Positions 22,818 through 35,700 of a stretch of 64,000 nt of DNA are shown piece after piece. Every line of letters begins with the position of its first letter. Position 1 is the first letter of the stretch. Under the pieces are notes generated by a model. That model did not search any database, was not told the origin of the DNA, and saw only the letters and a list, made by a program, of their open reading frames with translations. This DNA comes from Heliocybe sulcata (taxonomy: Eukaryota > Basidiomycota > Agaricomycetes > Gloeophyllales > Gloeophyllaceae), in NCBI GenBank assembly GCA_004369045.1, contig ML213510.1, forward strand, positions 565,291 to 629,290, in the 5' to 3' direction. The position numbers and the translations under genes were made by a program.

Positions 22818-25800
22818 TTACCAGAAAGCGCACCTGCCTTAGGTGGTCAGATGGAAGGACCAACGTAGCGTATCTGAAGACGTACCAGCCAGAGAAGCAT
22901 TGACATAAGTTTTCTAACGACGTGGCCTGTAGGATGAGCTTGTCCACTTGTTGCGTGACGCTGAGCACCACGTCTGGATTGAAGTCTCGGCCTACAACAT
23001 GATATGAGCCCCACCTAAGCACGCAACGAGTGCTCTTCTACTGACCGGTAAGCTTGTGCTGAACGCGGTTATACACAGCTAGTGCGCGCTCGTTTCGCAC
23101 TTCCTGCTTAGCACCAGGGTCACCCAGAGCCTCTGCAGGTGCAGCAAAGTATGATTATTGTGCTTCAACAGCATAATAGCCACATACCATTGAAGATGTC
23201 ATTCTCGTCAGCTTTGAGTTTCCGTGTGGGACCCTGCGCGTAGGCTGCCACTCGCTGTAGTTCAGCGGCACGAACAGGATCGGCATCTGCTCAAATGGTG
23301 TTAGAAGTACCCTTCGCAAATGGCTAAACGTCTCTTACCCTCGCCTCGACGAGCATCGACGTCGTGCTGCATGAGCCTCCAGTTGATAAGTGGATCGTAC
23401 ACGAAAGCCTCCAGGACGGCCATGAGAGATTCCTTATTGTCCCGCAGAACTCCCATGGTGATCTCGCATGTATTCCGGAAGCTGCCCTCAATACCGCTCA
23501 CCTGAGAGCATGGCATACGTCAGCTCAAAGGAGAACGAAAAAGACAGGGCAACTCACCTCCATCGCGTGAGTGAGCATTCTGGTGAGCCTGAATGGGATC
23601 TTCTCGGGAAACTTCTCTCGGTGCATGGCGACCTCAAAGCAATCGCCGAAATCGATATGGACCACCTTCCCGGTCTTCCTCTCGAGCAGGATATTCGAAG
23701 GATGCCTATCGCCCAAACCCAAGATATGGCCAACCATGCTATTCACTGCCAGAGATCTGGTATATGTGGCACGCCTCTCCAACCAGTGCTCCGAGTTTGC
23801 GCTCTTCAGCCATAGAACCCGGTACAGATCCTGTCCCGTCGTATTTTCGAGAGCATACTCAAAGACTTCCACTTTCTGGAGCAGAATGAGGTTCTCGTAA
23901 TCCGGCGCCATCTGTTACCAGGCTATGAACAGATGTAATGAATGACGTAATAGTGAAGATTACCTGTAACATCAGGCGGTATTCGATGTTGAGCAGAACT
24001 TTCCGAGATTCGCGATAGTCCTTAACGAGAACATGAAGGGTGTCGCTATCTTGAACCCAGCCCAGAAGACCGGCGTTCGGGGCCAAAGGTATGACGGGAT
24101 ACCGCTGGATGTGGAGGCGACGCTTGTAGCTGTTGGTGTCCACCGAGAGCAGAGTGTTGACCAAGCTGAAGAGTTGCATGACCCTTTCATCCTGTCGTAG
24201 ATCTTCGTGACCTGTGCAGAGATACTGAATTAACAATTATTCACGCCCTCGATCGGAAGACATACCTTTGAGGACGTATTGATAATCCCGGCCGTCGCTG
24301 CCCTTCAATGAGAATCGGCGAGGACGCTGCTTTGAGGATATGACAGTGAACTTCGGAGCAAAGCTAACTATCGTAGTGATAGGTCGCCCGCTCTGGTAAG
24401 TCCCTGCAAGGCATACATTAGCTCCTCTCAGCAGGCTCGTCAGTTATGTTTACCTGGAACGGCAAGATCGAGGTTTCGTGCCTTGAGCAACTCCGGGGAA
24501 ACATATTGCAAGTCGAGCGTAGTCAGCTGTGGTAATTGCTTCTCGATTTTCTTGAACACCTGTAATAGGCGTTGAGCATGCTTGCACTATGAATACTAGC
24601 CCGAGTGCATTTACCCCGTAGTAGATATCCCATGCTTTGTCCAGTTCAGACGGGTCTGCGTATACACGGTACCGGCGACACGCTTCTCGTGCTTCGTGAA
24701 GATCGCGACCGAAGACCTGTGCAAATGAAGTCTCGCGCGCAGTTGTGGGGCCCTGAGGTAAAATGAGTATTCCTTCTCCAGTGTGAGGTACGATCTCACC
24801 GCTTCCAGCATGTCGTGCAGGGGCTCGAGAGCAGCAATCATGCCTTCTGGGTCTTTATCCGTGAAATACAAGCGTGAAGCCTCTTCTAAGCCCTCGTGCC
24901 ATAATTCATGCCATAGAATGGCCACGCGAATCAATTCCTGGCTGACAAGTAAAGCCTGGCGAGAGGTCAGATTCGACCGAGAGTTCAGCAGGTTAGAGGC
25001 CTCACCTGTTCCACGATAGTGGAGCTATGCTCTCGCATACGGTCCATGATGGCCTGAGCCGCGTTCTTTCGCGCTGCGCTCGATGATTTCGAAGCTACCG
25101 TGAGAGGATATATCAAGGCTTGTGGATGATGCTTCCCCACATCAGTCAGAAGGTTGTTGATGTTCCTCCGGATGTTGGTGCTTGGCGTCTGGATCCTGGC
25201 AATGACCTGCAGTCCAGTTATTAGCGCTATTTCTTTCAATCCGCTTTAAAAATGAGGTACCTGTGGAATGACTTCCAGCCATGTATCCACCTCGACTGTT
25301 GTGAACCCATTGCCCATGGCATGGCTGACGTCGTCGTGCGCTCCATACTTGAACCAAAGAGTCAGAAGGCGTAGTGTATCTTGCAAAGCGTTCTCATTCC
25401 TGAGACTTATCGACCGGAAGAAGCCTACGAAACACATTCTGTCATTGGGACACTCAGTTAGAATCAGTGTTAACGAACCTTGCACAGCTGAGACAATATG
25501 AGCAACCAAGGCTGATCCTGCGACGTCCGTCGTTCTGATCTCGGTTTGATTTTCTAGATACCCCACCACTTCGAAGTTCGCTATGGCCCAAGTGTGCCAG
25601 GCCTTATACCACGCCTGGTCATAGTGAGTAGCAAGAAGGTATGAATGCAAGATCTCTTTGATATTCCTCTGCCATGCGGGTCAGACGAATCCACAAGAGC
25701 GGACGGACGCAGGAGGACGTACAGATCCCCAGTCATCGTGGCCCTCAGCTTGCCACTGACCTTGCTTGTAATAGCATCTCGCGAGTAGACGGGACAACTC

Positions 25801-28800
25801 ATCCAGCTTTTGTTTGGAAACGCCAGGTCTCTGGCCACGTTCACTGGTTTCCAACTGAAGATCTCGAGCCATATTGTTGGTGAACTCGTGCAAGAAGTTA
25901 AGGCATTCGTCTCGAGCGCCGTTCGCCCACATGAACTTTAGCTGAGCATACACGACGTTCGGCGGAGCCTTTACATGTCTATGGTCCCGCATATACTGAG
26001 GCTGTACGATTGATATGAGTCAGTGAGTGCAGTCAAAGAGGTGGCGAACATACTCGGTCCACAGAGTAAAGCGAGTTCAAAGTCTTCTCCGCGAGAACCA
26101 TGCGGTCAGACTTGCGACACAAGTTGGCAAATTTGATCCACATGACCGGATCGTCTTCTGGACTGAGCACTAGAGTCCTAACCTGTAGGATGCGCTGCCA
26201 AACTTCGACATCTGGCTGGCATCCTTGCAATCTGGAACGGTCTCAGCAGTGCAACAGGCATGATCCAAAGAATTCATACCGCTTCATCCACGTCTTTCGC
26301 ATTGTACGCTGACGGTCAGGTTGGTCGGCATATTGCTTGTATGTGATTATCTCCTCTAGCTCGGAGAGCATCTGTGCGCGGACCATTGTACTACGGTGAT
26401 AGTTAAAGACCGCAACAATTCATATCACGGAAACTCACTTGTAAGACCGGCTGTAGCTCTCCCCGACGAAGGACGTCAACTCAGGGTCGAGCAGATCACG
26501 AGCCTTCATTATCTGAGAAAGGGCTTTAGGGAACTGATTTTGGTGGACACAAAGGATAGCCTTGTAGAATGCCCGATCCGCAGAGTCGCTCCGCATAGTC
26601 TGGATGTAATCCTCCATGGAATCCCATTCATTCAATGACCAAGCAGCAGCCGTCGCCATAGGTGCGATTTCCCGCCGTTCCTCGTGGCTTGAATTCGCCC
26701 AATTCTCCTCGACCTGAGCGGCAAGCTGGTCCCATTCTCCCAGTGCATGCAGACATTTCATCTTGCCGATGGCAATGTCAGGCGCGTCGGGTTCTTCTTC
26801 CGCCTTCTTCTCATACGCAACCAAAGCCTCTTGCCAACGTCCTAGTCGCTCGTACCATTCTTCATGCTTACTGACGTCATATTGTTCCCTGGCAATTATA
26901 AGTGTCCCCCAGGCCGCGTCGTGCTGCTGAAGTTTCGTATTTATGCCTATGAGTGCTTCGATGATGGTGGGCGACGTCTCCGAGAAGAACTCGAGCTCCT
27001 TGTAATGTAGGGCTTTCGCATACGCATGGTATTTCATAGCGTACTCTCCGAGAGTGCGATTCTCTATCGGAAGAGGCTTCTCCTCATGCTCCATGAACTC
27101 GGCGAGGTTCAGCAGACGATGGATCAAATCCGACGGCGCTGTGTTGGAAGTGATGGCATATTCGATAGAACGCACCAGGTCCTCCTGCAGGACTTGTCGA
27201 ACGTAGTTCGCTAGGGACATTCTGAGATACGCACCTGGTACTGGTCATACAGTTCGCTCCAGCAGGATATGAACGCAGCGTTGAACAACTCCTTGGCGAG
27301 CGGTTGATGCATGTCCACGAGACTCATGCATGCTCGCAACGCATGTGATGGAGATTCCTTCATCAGCTCAACGGAAAGACGATGCATCCACTCGTTCCAG
27401 TCCTCCTTGGTGGACACTTGCGAGACATCCCAGGCTTGTTTGAGGTGCTGCTGGTTAACGGTCATCTTAGAGGCTTCCGCTGGTGCCGAGAATTCCGCCG
27501 CCTTGAAATTGTCGTTCATCCTATATGTCGGCGAATCGTCAACGTGCGTCGCCGTCCGTCCAGAAACTTAACTAACAGGTTCTCTATCATTCCGGCATCC
27601 TGCGGGAGACGTTCACCATTCAGAAGTTTGGAGATTAGGTTCTCGTATTTCGGGTGAGTAATGCGATGCTTGACCATACACTGATCGATGATATCAGCAG
27701 CAGTATGTAGAAGCAGAACGTACGAGCGCACCTTGTTGATAGTTGGCACAAAGATCGCAAAGTCGGAGCCTAGCTGCACAACCAGGGAGCAAAGCGCATC
27801 CATGACAGCCATCCGGAGTTCATTATTGGCGCTTGCGAGCACGCGATTCAAGGGGTGGATAATGCGCGAGGCATGATCAGAGAAATTGACCTTGCGAGAC
27901 AAACCATCAATTGTCTGTATGGCTCTCTTTCGCAGAGCGGTCGGCGCCTCCGGCCTCTCGTAGGTCTTCACAATGATTGGGATGACGAGATGGAGGTATT
28001 CCTCAATGTTAGCCCCAAATGTTAGGAATGCATCGAACACCTTCATCTGAGTGTTGGAGCGCTTGTCGTTCAACTCACCCTCGAAGACCTTGAGCATGAG
28101 AGGTAAGATTGTAGGAAGGAAGGGCTTGAATTCAGCGTCTAGCGCTTTCCCCAGGGACTCAACCAACGAAACAATCGGAAGATGCAATGAAGAGTTGTCC
28201 CACAGCTCTGTGATCAAGGCAAATATCTCTGGCGTGTAATTGCGCACATGCTGCTTGATAATCCCAACAAGAATGGCGAGCTGTTGCAGGTGGAAATCTT
28301 GGACTCTCGCAGGGGAAATACGAGTGACGAGCGCAAAAGCAGGGATGATCTACTAACAGTCAGGCTACTGTCGCTTGCTCAGAAGCGGGCATACGTACTT
28401 GTGGCAGGAAGGTAACGCATTTCAATCCCTGAGTCTTGAAGATGGACATGATTGCCTCGATAACAGTATGGTGGTGACTGCTGAGGGACTGGTCCTTGAG
28501 GACGTTCAGTAACGCATTGATTACCACGGTCTGATAGTAGTCGTCAGAAGCTGCGGGATTGCTACCTTGCGTCAACGGGACAGCATTGACGGCGGTAACT
28601 GATTTCTCGTCGCCCGCTTCATCCCCGTGTCTAGTCTGCAACAGCTGTCAAAGGAGCCCCTAACTGGGCCGTGCTGCAAACTGACCTTTCGACGGTAAGG
28701 GTCCAGCGCACCGAGGATACCCAGAACCTTGACCACATCTCTTCTGACATGAGGCGCTTGCTCAGTCTTTAAGATCTTCCCGAGCAAAGGAAGGAGTTGA

Positions 28801-31514
28801 GGGTAGTCGATGAGAGGCGAGATGACATAGCCAGTGTTCGAGCATACTTGACCCAGGGTGCAGATTGCGGCGTCCCGCTTGACTAACGACGGGTCTGACA
28901 GCTTAGCGATGATAACTTCCATTAGTTCCGGCACATGTGGAAGGACATCTTCGCCGCCTGCGCTGGCAAGCTCCCCCAAACACATGATAATATTCGCCGC
29001 CACGTTAGCATTTGGATCGTTCGCCTTCTGCAAGAGTGCTCGAAGCATGGGAACAGCGTATGGCTTGATGAGTCTTTGTGTCGCGTTGATCAGTAGCATC
29101 AGGAGCCTTGTACATTCTTCCCTGCTTCGACTACGAAGAGACATCAATCAGATGTCACGGCGGGCACAACAGCATTTATGACTCACGTCACAGTGGAATA
29201 TTCCAACTCCGTCAGAAGCTGTATCAACGCTTTCCTTAATGATGGCATGACATAGGCTGGATTGTGCATCGCCAAACGACCGATCAGTCCAACAGCAATC
29301 TCGCGGTTCTTAAAGACTTCGTCGTTGAGTGCGATGAACAACGACCGTACATTCTCCGCCTGGGCCAAGTGCTTGTCAAATCGTTCGTGAAGGGATGACA
29401 GCACAGTCTGCCGTATCGTCGGGTCTACAAGAGTCGATAAGTTACGGCCTGAAGAATGGCTGATTCCACCTACCTGGATCCGCAATCCCGACAGTTAGTA
29501 GCTTGTCGAGGACGTCGCTGATAACTTCGATTGCATGGTTGCTCGCTTGATAGCAAATCGGATCCCGGATGAACAATCTGCAGCAAGTCAAAGCAGCAGC
29601 TCTTCTAACATCCGGATGGTCGTCCTCCAAGTACGGAAGAGCACAGGCTCGTACAAACTCGTTCAGAACATGTCCTACATTTCACGCATTAGGAGAAGCT
29701 GGCCCGGACCGAAAGGCTGCCTACCGCTGAAGTCGAAAGTGCCCAGGGTAGTCAGGGCCAAAGTGATCAACTCTGGTGTCTTCGGTGCAGCCGGGGTCTA
29801 CAAAATGATATTGGTGCTTTACTAGCGGCATCGCAGGAAGCTCTCTCACCTGAGCTCCGTTTGCGTCCTTGGAACCACTTCCGTCCCTAACGAGGGTGTT
29901 CGGTGCTCCCAGAGGCTTGTACGGTTGCCCGCTGAGGATTTGCGAAAGCATATCCAGCAACCGGTCCTGGATAGTCTTCAGCAGAGGCGATATGAATCGC
30001 GCAATGGCGACCAACGCCTGTCTCAGAGGGTCGCTGAGCCCACAAGCAAACATCAAGTCCAGTTGGTCGTGTAGCAACTTTGTCAAGTTCGGTCCGACTG
30101 CCGTGGCCAACATACCGACACACTGAAATAGAGCTTCCTCCGGAGGGGCATTTTTCTTGCTGTGGCCGCCTTTCAGCGAGCTGGTAGGTAAACCAGGAGA
30201 GACGCGCTTACCCTCTCATCTGTAAACCCAGCTTGATCTGGGCCATTATAGATTCAAGGAATGGCTTCATCTCGCTTCCAACGGCGGTCGCCACATGGCC
30301 AATGGCGATAAAAGCTGCGTCAACTGATCAAAATGGGGCAACACCCAAGGCCTGCGAGTTCCTTACCGACGGACCTTTCGTTAGGTTTCTCTAGTTGAGT
30401 TAGTAGATGGCCCATGGCTTTGTGAAGGAAATGTTCGCAGAACGTCTGGGTGTCGTATAACGCGAGGGTCGGAATCAGAGTTATTACCATCTTCCGTACT
30501 AGAGGGTCGCGGTGACTCCGGAACTTCAAGATCTGCTCTGCAGTGTCCAGAAAAGTTTCTTTCATAAACTGAAACAAGGACAGTGAGGATCCCATGAACG
30601 ATGACCAGGTGGCGAGGTGGACTGACCATTCCTCCATGCAACAGAAGTTCCCGGTACGTCAAGAGGGATCCATGAATGACTTCCGGCTGTGTCATTTTCA
30701 GTCCAAGCTGGGCGTCTTGGAATATCTGCAAGAGGTACGGGCTGAAAGTCTGTCTCTCGCGCTGCATGACTATTTCGAGGCACGCCGCCAGCAGCTCGGC
30801 AGCACCTTCCCTGACAATAACCCGTGAATCCCGCAAGGGGACGAGGATTTTGTCAAAGACAACCCCGATATGTGAATGGAAGTATGTCGGACTGTGACGC
30901 GCAAGCTCCTTGAGGATCAACACTCCGGCGTATCTTCCTGGCTCCTGTTTGTCGGACTGTAACAGCTCGATAGCTGCAGACACTTCGAACTCCATGAACC
31001 GCTCTCCGAAAGCAGCGCCACCGATTTCAGCGATCTGCCCTAGCGTCTTGGACGCTGCCAACATCACGTTTATGTCGGAGTTGGGGAGCAAGAACTTGAC
31101 ATAGTTGTAGAATCGGAACAGGTTCCGCCTTGATTCGATATCTTCTCCGTCGACGTCCAGCAGGTGGTCTGCGGAGCGTCAATTGGAAAGAACGAGTGGT
31201 ACGGTCTGTCACGCACCTATAGCCGTAATTCCTCCCAACTTCTCCCAGTTATTCTGACCATGCACCAAGTCGAACAACATCCTATTAATCTTGTCATCCC
31301 AAACTTTTGCTGCCGCGTCCGAGGACATCTCTGCGACCGTGTTGGAGACCTGTATACGCGAAGTGAGGTACTGCAATGCCGACCAGACCTAACATCGTAC
31401 ATAGCGGCGCAGTTCCTTGGCAGCTTGCAACCGGGCATCGGAGCTCTTCGACTTGAGACTTTGGAATATCAGACCGAGGTCGTCTGCCTGCGAAGAGGAG
31501 GCGGCAGATGACAT
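22818..31514 (-). CDS. TOR: TOR serine/threonine protein kinase (PIKK family)
   Basis: A multi-exon gene of 8.7 kb from the ATG at 31514 to the TAA at 22818. HEAT repeats fill about 31.5-27.5 kb, and the FAT domain about 27.2-24.95 kb. The FRB domain (about 24.93-24.60 kb) has ILWHE-like [18 protein letters not shown] and KAWDIYYGV. The kinase domain has the catalytic loop GLGDRHPSN near 23698-23720 and HIDFGD near 23642-23659. After a last intron the FATC domain ends FSGWCAFW, the usual C-terminus. TOR is the catalytic core of TORC1/TORC2 and controls growth, translation and autophagy in response to nutrients. All catalytic motifs are intact and I see no frame break. It is divergent from the Rom2-like gene (1.23 kb apart). 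Exact borders of the many introns were not all checked. Confidence 0.96.
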
Positions 31515-32748
31515 GGCTGAGTGAACCAAGGGGACTTGCAAGGAAGCCGACCCGACTTAGATCGGCTTCGGTTAGCGGAGCTGTGTTTGTGTGTCCTTGT
31601 GTGTCCACCTCTATTATGAGTTGCGCAAGCCTACTTATTTCAAGGACTCCTTATCGCCATCAGTGTACTGCCTCGGATCTCAAATGCTCTGTTCGTGCAT
31701 CACCAAAACAAAGCTTGAAACACCTCTTCGGAAACTCTATGGATTCTTCCAGCTGCCGGAACGGCCACAGAACGCGGGTATTAGGACAACAGTACTTTCG
31801 CCCACAGTTGAAGCCCAGAAGGATCACACGATGGGGTCACATTCAATCCTTGCTTCATAGCGGGTTCCGCGACAAGGTGAGAGAGAGCCTTGCAATGAGT
31901 GCTTCAAAGAGCCCTCTGAAGGATATCATGTTTCAGCATGCACGAACCCAATCAACCCATGTCATAGGCTCTATATGCCTAGGAAGTTCAAATGTTTCTC
32001 GGTTCCTCGGTGGATCTACTCTGATGGCGTCTGTCCTTATCGTCGCGTTCTCCAAGTATAACGTCTTTCTTCTCATGGCAACCACGAAATTCAATTCTGA
32101 CTGGCCTTCTTACTGCGACTGGCCCAAATATGCGTCTTCAGCGTTCCTTGCTATTCCTGCCTGGGGGCGGGGAAGTGTCATCGGTCATCGTATGCAGACG
32201 AAGCAGGGTACAGACTGGTAGCAATCCCACGTCCAAACTCAAAATCCTAGCTGTTCACGGTACGCAGCCATCTGCTGCCCGGCAGGACTATTTATGCCCG
32301 ACTCTGGGGAACGCAGGTATCAGAGCCTGCCAGCGCTTGCCTGGCGCTTTGGGAGGCGCCATCATGTGATGGGCCACTGCGACCAGCGGACCCGGGAGTG
32401 CCTTCCGAAGGTCAAGGGGCTCCCCTACGTGTTTCTGTGTATTTCAAACTGTTTCCCTCTCCAGTTGTAATGACGCAGCCCCAGCATAAAGCAGCCCTGT
32501 GTAATGACGTTCTCTATAGTCGCACAGTTCGCAAGGCAGAAAATGCGTGGTCCTTATGGCCTGAGTCTGACTTAAGTGAGAATTCGACTTGGAAACAACG
32601 CCCTAATAGCTTACTGCATCGGGATGAGGCGTTGACGGTGCCGCGGCGGAGTGCTACTGCAACCGACTATTATAATCCTGCACCACTCGTCCACCACGCC
32701 GGCAGTGTCTGACTACACTTTTACTCTTTCTTCTCGTCGTCGTCCGCC
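31515..32748. promoter_or_regulatory. shared divergent promoter region of TOR and the Rom2-like gene
   Basis: The two start codons face away from each other across 1234 bp. Pyrimidine-rich runs just before 32749 (about 32715-32745) look like a fungal core promoter for the plus-strand gene. A 237-codon plus-strand open frame begins at 31508, but it overlaps the TOR start antisense and has no recognisable domain, so I do not call it a gene. Confidence 0.5.
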
Positions 32749-35700
32749 ATGGACAGGCCCATGGGTCCTCGACAGCCTGGCGACAAACGTAACGTCGCCT
32801 ACGAATCTATCTTCGGTCGGCCAAGCGCTTCCCATCACCAAGCGATCCCGAGCGTGCCCTACGGCGACTACCCTCAGGCAGCCTACGTAAATGCCCAATA
32901 TCTGCAACCAAACGGCGGCGGTCAGACCTACCAGTACCAAACTCAGTTGGCCAGGTCGCCTTCGTATGTTTCTGGCTACGCTTCCACCCAATCCTATACC
33001 CCGCAACCAGCAGCTGGGCCTCCCTCGGCATACAGGCAATCATACTACCAGCCAGGCCCGTCTCAGCCTCAGCAATACTCGCAACACGTAGGGTATCCCT
33101 ACAATGGCGTGGCTGGTTATGCCCAGCCCCGGTCATTAGTACCTCCATCTGTCCATTCTCGAGCTCGGTCGATAGCAAGCTCCAGCCATTCTCACGGAGT
33201 GATCGCCCCGCAACCCGACGAGCCGCCAGATGCAAACCTGGAGGCACTTCAGCATGCTGGTCTCACTCCGGCGCAGGCTTACCAAGCCCAGGTGTATATG
33301 TCTGGCCCACTGGCGCAACAAGGAAATTCCAATCGCTACACCTATCCGCCAGCTCAATCAGATGGTACAATGGCAGTGCAGAATGGTATTGCACCAGAAG
33401 GTATACCTCGCATACCCGTTACCATTGAGACAGACGATGGATGTCTAGGAATAGATTTCGCGGATGGTTCCACTGAGGATGGTAGTTCTGAGTTACCCTG
33501 GACACGTTCTGATGGTACTGGTGAGTTGCAGTTCTCTCTGTATAACATAGATTACTGACAAGTCTTCATGATCCCAGCTCTTTCCTCTTCCGGCCACTCC
33601 CATGCCCAACAGGGTCCGATTCCTTCATCTTCTTCACGACCGTACCCATTACAACTTGATACCGCTCTCAAGGCGGCCCCGCCTCGTCCGATGAATAGCT
33701 CTCCTGCTTCCTCGACTTTAGTCGAGCCGACGGAACAACGTGAATCAGGCACTTTCACAACCTCGTCACGTCGTTCCTCCGAGTCCACAAGAACGATGCC
33801 TGGAGCCGCTTATCGCCGAGAACGCACGACCCAGGATCGTTCTCGTTCCATGTCTGCTGCCATGACCCCTCAAGCGCGGGCCATGCTTGAGAATGGGTCC
33901 GCGCGTTCATCAAGACCGCCTATACCATCTATACCAGGCCCCGCTGGCCGGAATTCCCCGACAAATCAGAAACATCACGGTCATCGACGAACACCGATAG
34001 TATACCCCGCCCTCTTATCGAAGGTCGCGCAAGCCTTTCGTGAGCGCACACAAGTCTCCGACAGAGTGAAAGACGGCTTGACGTACAAGGATTCATTTGA
34101 CGGCCGCGAGGCTGTCGACAAGATTGCGTATATCATCAAGACAACTGACAGGAATCTTGCTCTTCTGCTTGGCAGGGCACTGGACGCGCAGAAATTCTTC
34201 CACGATGTTACTTACGACCATCGCCTACGAGACAACCCGAATGAACTGTACCAATTTCGGTCGAAACTGCCCAGTCCCTTTACAAGCGGCGAGCTTGCGA
34301 ATGTCGACGAAAACGGAATCCAAGATGATGCTCATGCGAACGGAAAAAGAAATGGTGCGACATGCGCTGCGTATGAGAGGGTCATTCAGTGTTCTAATCG
34401 AGCTTTGTGTTATAAAGGTGCTGAGAATGGCGACGGCAGCCCCCCGCCCCCATCGCCAACGACACCTTTTCCTGGGACGCCTCAAATACGGCCTCAATCA
34501 GATTCTGACTCGTCCGAGGAACCTCTTCTTCCATCCGGCGTTTTCACGTTGTTAACAGACTGCTATTCACCGACGTGCTCACGCGACCAGCTATGCTATA
34601 GTATAGCATGTCCTAGACGTCTGGAACAGCAAGCCAGGCTGAATATGAAGCCTCAACCAGGCTTGAAGAAGCAAATCAGTAAGGAGTCTCTAGGCGACTT
34701 TGTGGTGAGTGCGGATTCGAGCTACCTTCCTTTGCATATGGCGCAGTGGAGAGTGTGTCAGCCTTGTATAACCATGTATGCCTTTAGGAACCTGGTACAT
34801 TGTGGATCCACTCGGTACCGAAGGAAATTGTGGATAGCGTCACCGATACAGAGAAGAAACGGCAAGAAGCGATCAATGAAGTTATCTATACCGAACGCGA
34901 CTTCGTGCGGGATATGGAATATCTCCGTGATGTGGGTTTGATTGGGATAGAAGTTCAGTGACGTACGGCATATGCTAACTCTTGCTATTTAGGTATGGAT
35001 TAGCCCCCTCAAGACGTCCGACGTGATTCCAGAACACCGTCGTACGGACTTCCTCGAGCAGGTGTTCTGGAATATCCACGACATCATTGCGGTCAACACT
35101 CGACTACGAGACGCTCTCAATAAGCGCCAGAAATCCTATGCTGTTGTAGAACGCATAGGAGATATTCTCTTGGACGCTGTCCCTCACTTCAGTCCGTTCG
35201 TCTCGTACGGTGCTCACCAGCTCTACGGCAAGTATGAGTTCGAGAAGGAGAAGGGCTCAAATCCCGCTTTTGCTGCGTTTGTTGAGGTATGCAGATGTCT
35301 GTTCTGTCTCTATATACCTGCTTATACTCTCTCAGCAAGCGGAAAGACTGCCAGAATCGCGTAAGCTCGAGCTGAATGGGTACTTGACCAAGCCTACTAC
35401 TAGGCTTGCACGTTACCCCTTGCTTCTTGAAGCGGTGTTGAAGCATACACCGGAAGACAACGCCGACAAGACGACGTTGCCACAAGTCATCGCTCTTGTC
35501 AAAGAGTTCCTATCTAAGGTTAATGTGGAATCTGGCAAGACTGAGAACCGTTTCAACCTGCTCCAGCTGGACCAGCAGTTAGTGTTCCGTCCGGGCGAGG
35601 AAGTGGTACGTAGATGGGTAAGGTGGCGTGATGGTTTTTGACACCTATTTCCTGTGTTTAGGATTTGAGACTTCGGGAAGATGGACGCGAGCTTGTCTTT

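Noticed and set aside
31508-32221. 237-codon ATG-started open frame in the TOR/Rom2-like promoter region
   Set aside because: It starts antisense inside the TOR first exon, has no recognisable domain, and is of a length that can occur by chance in 64 kb.
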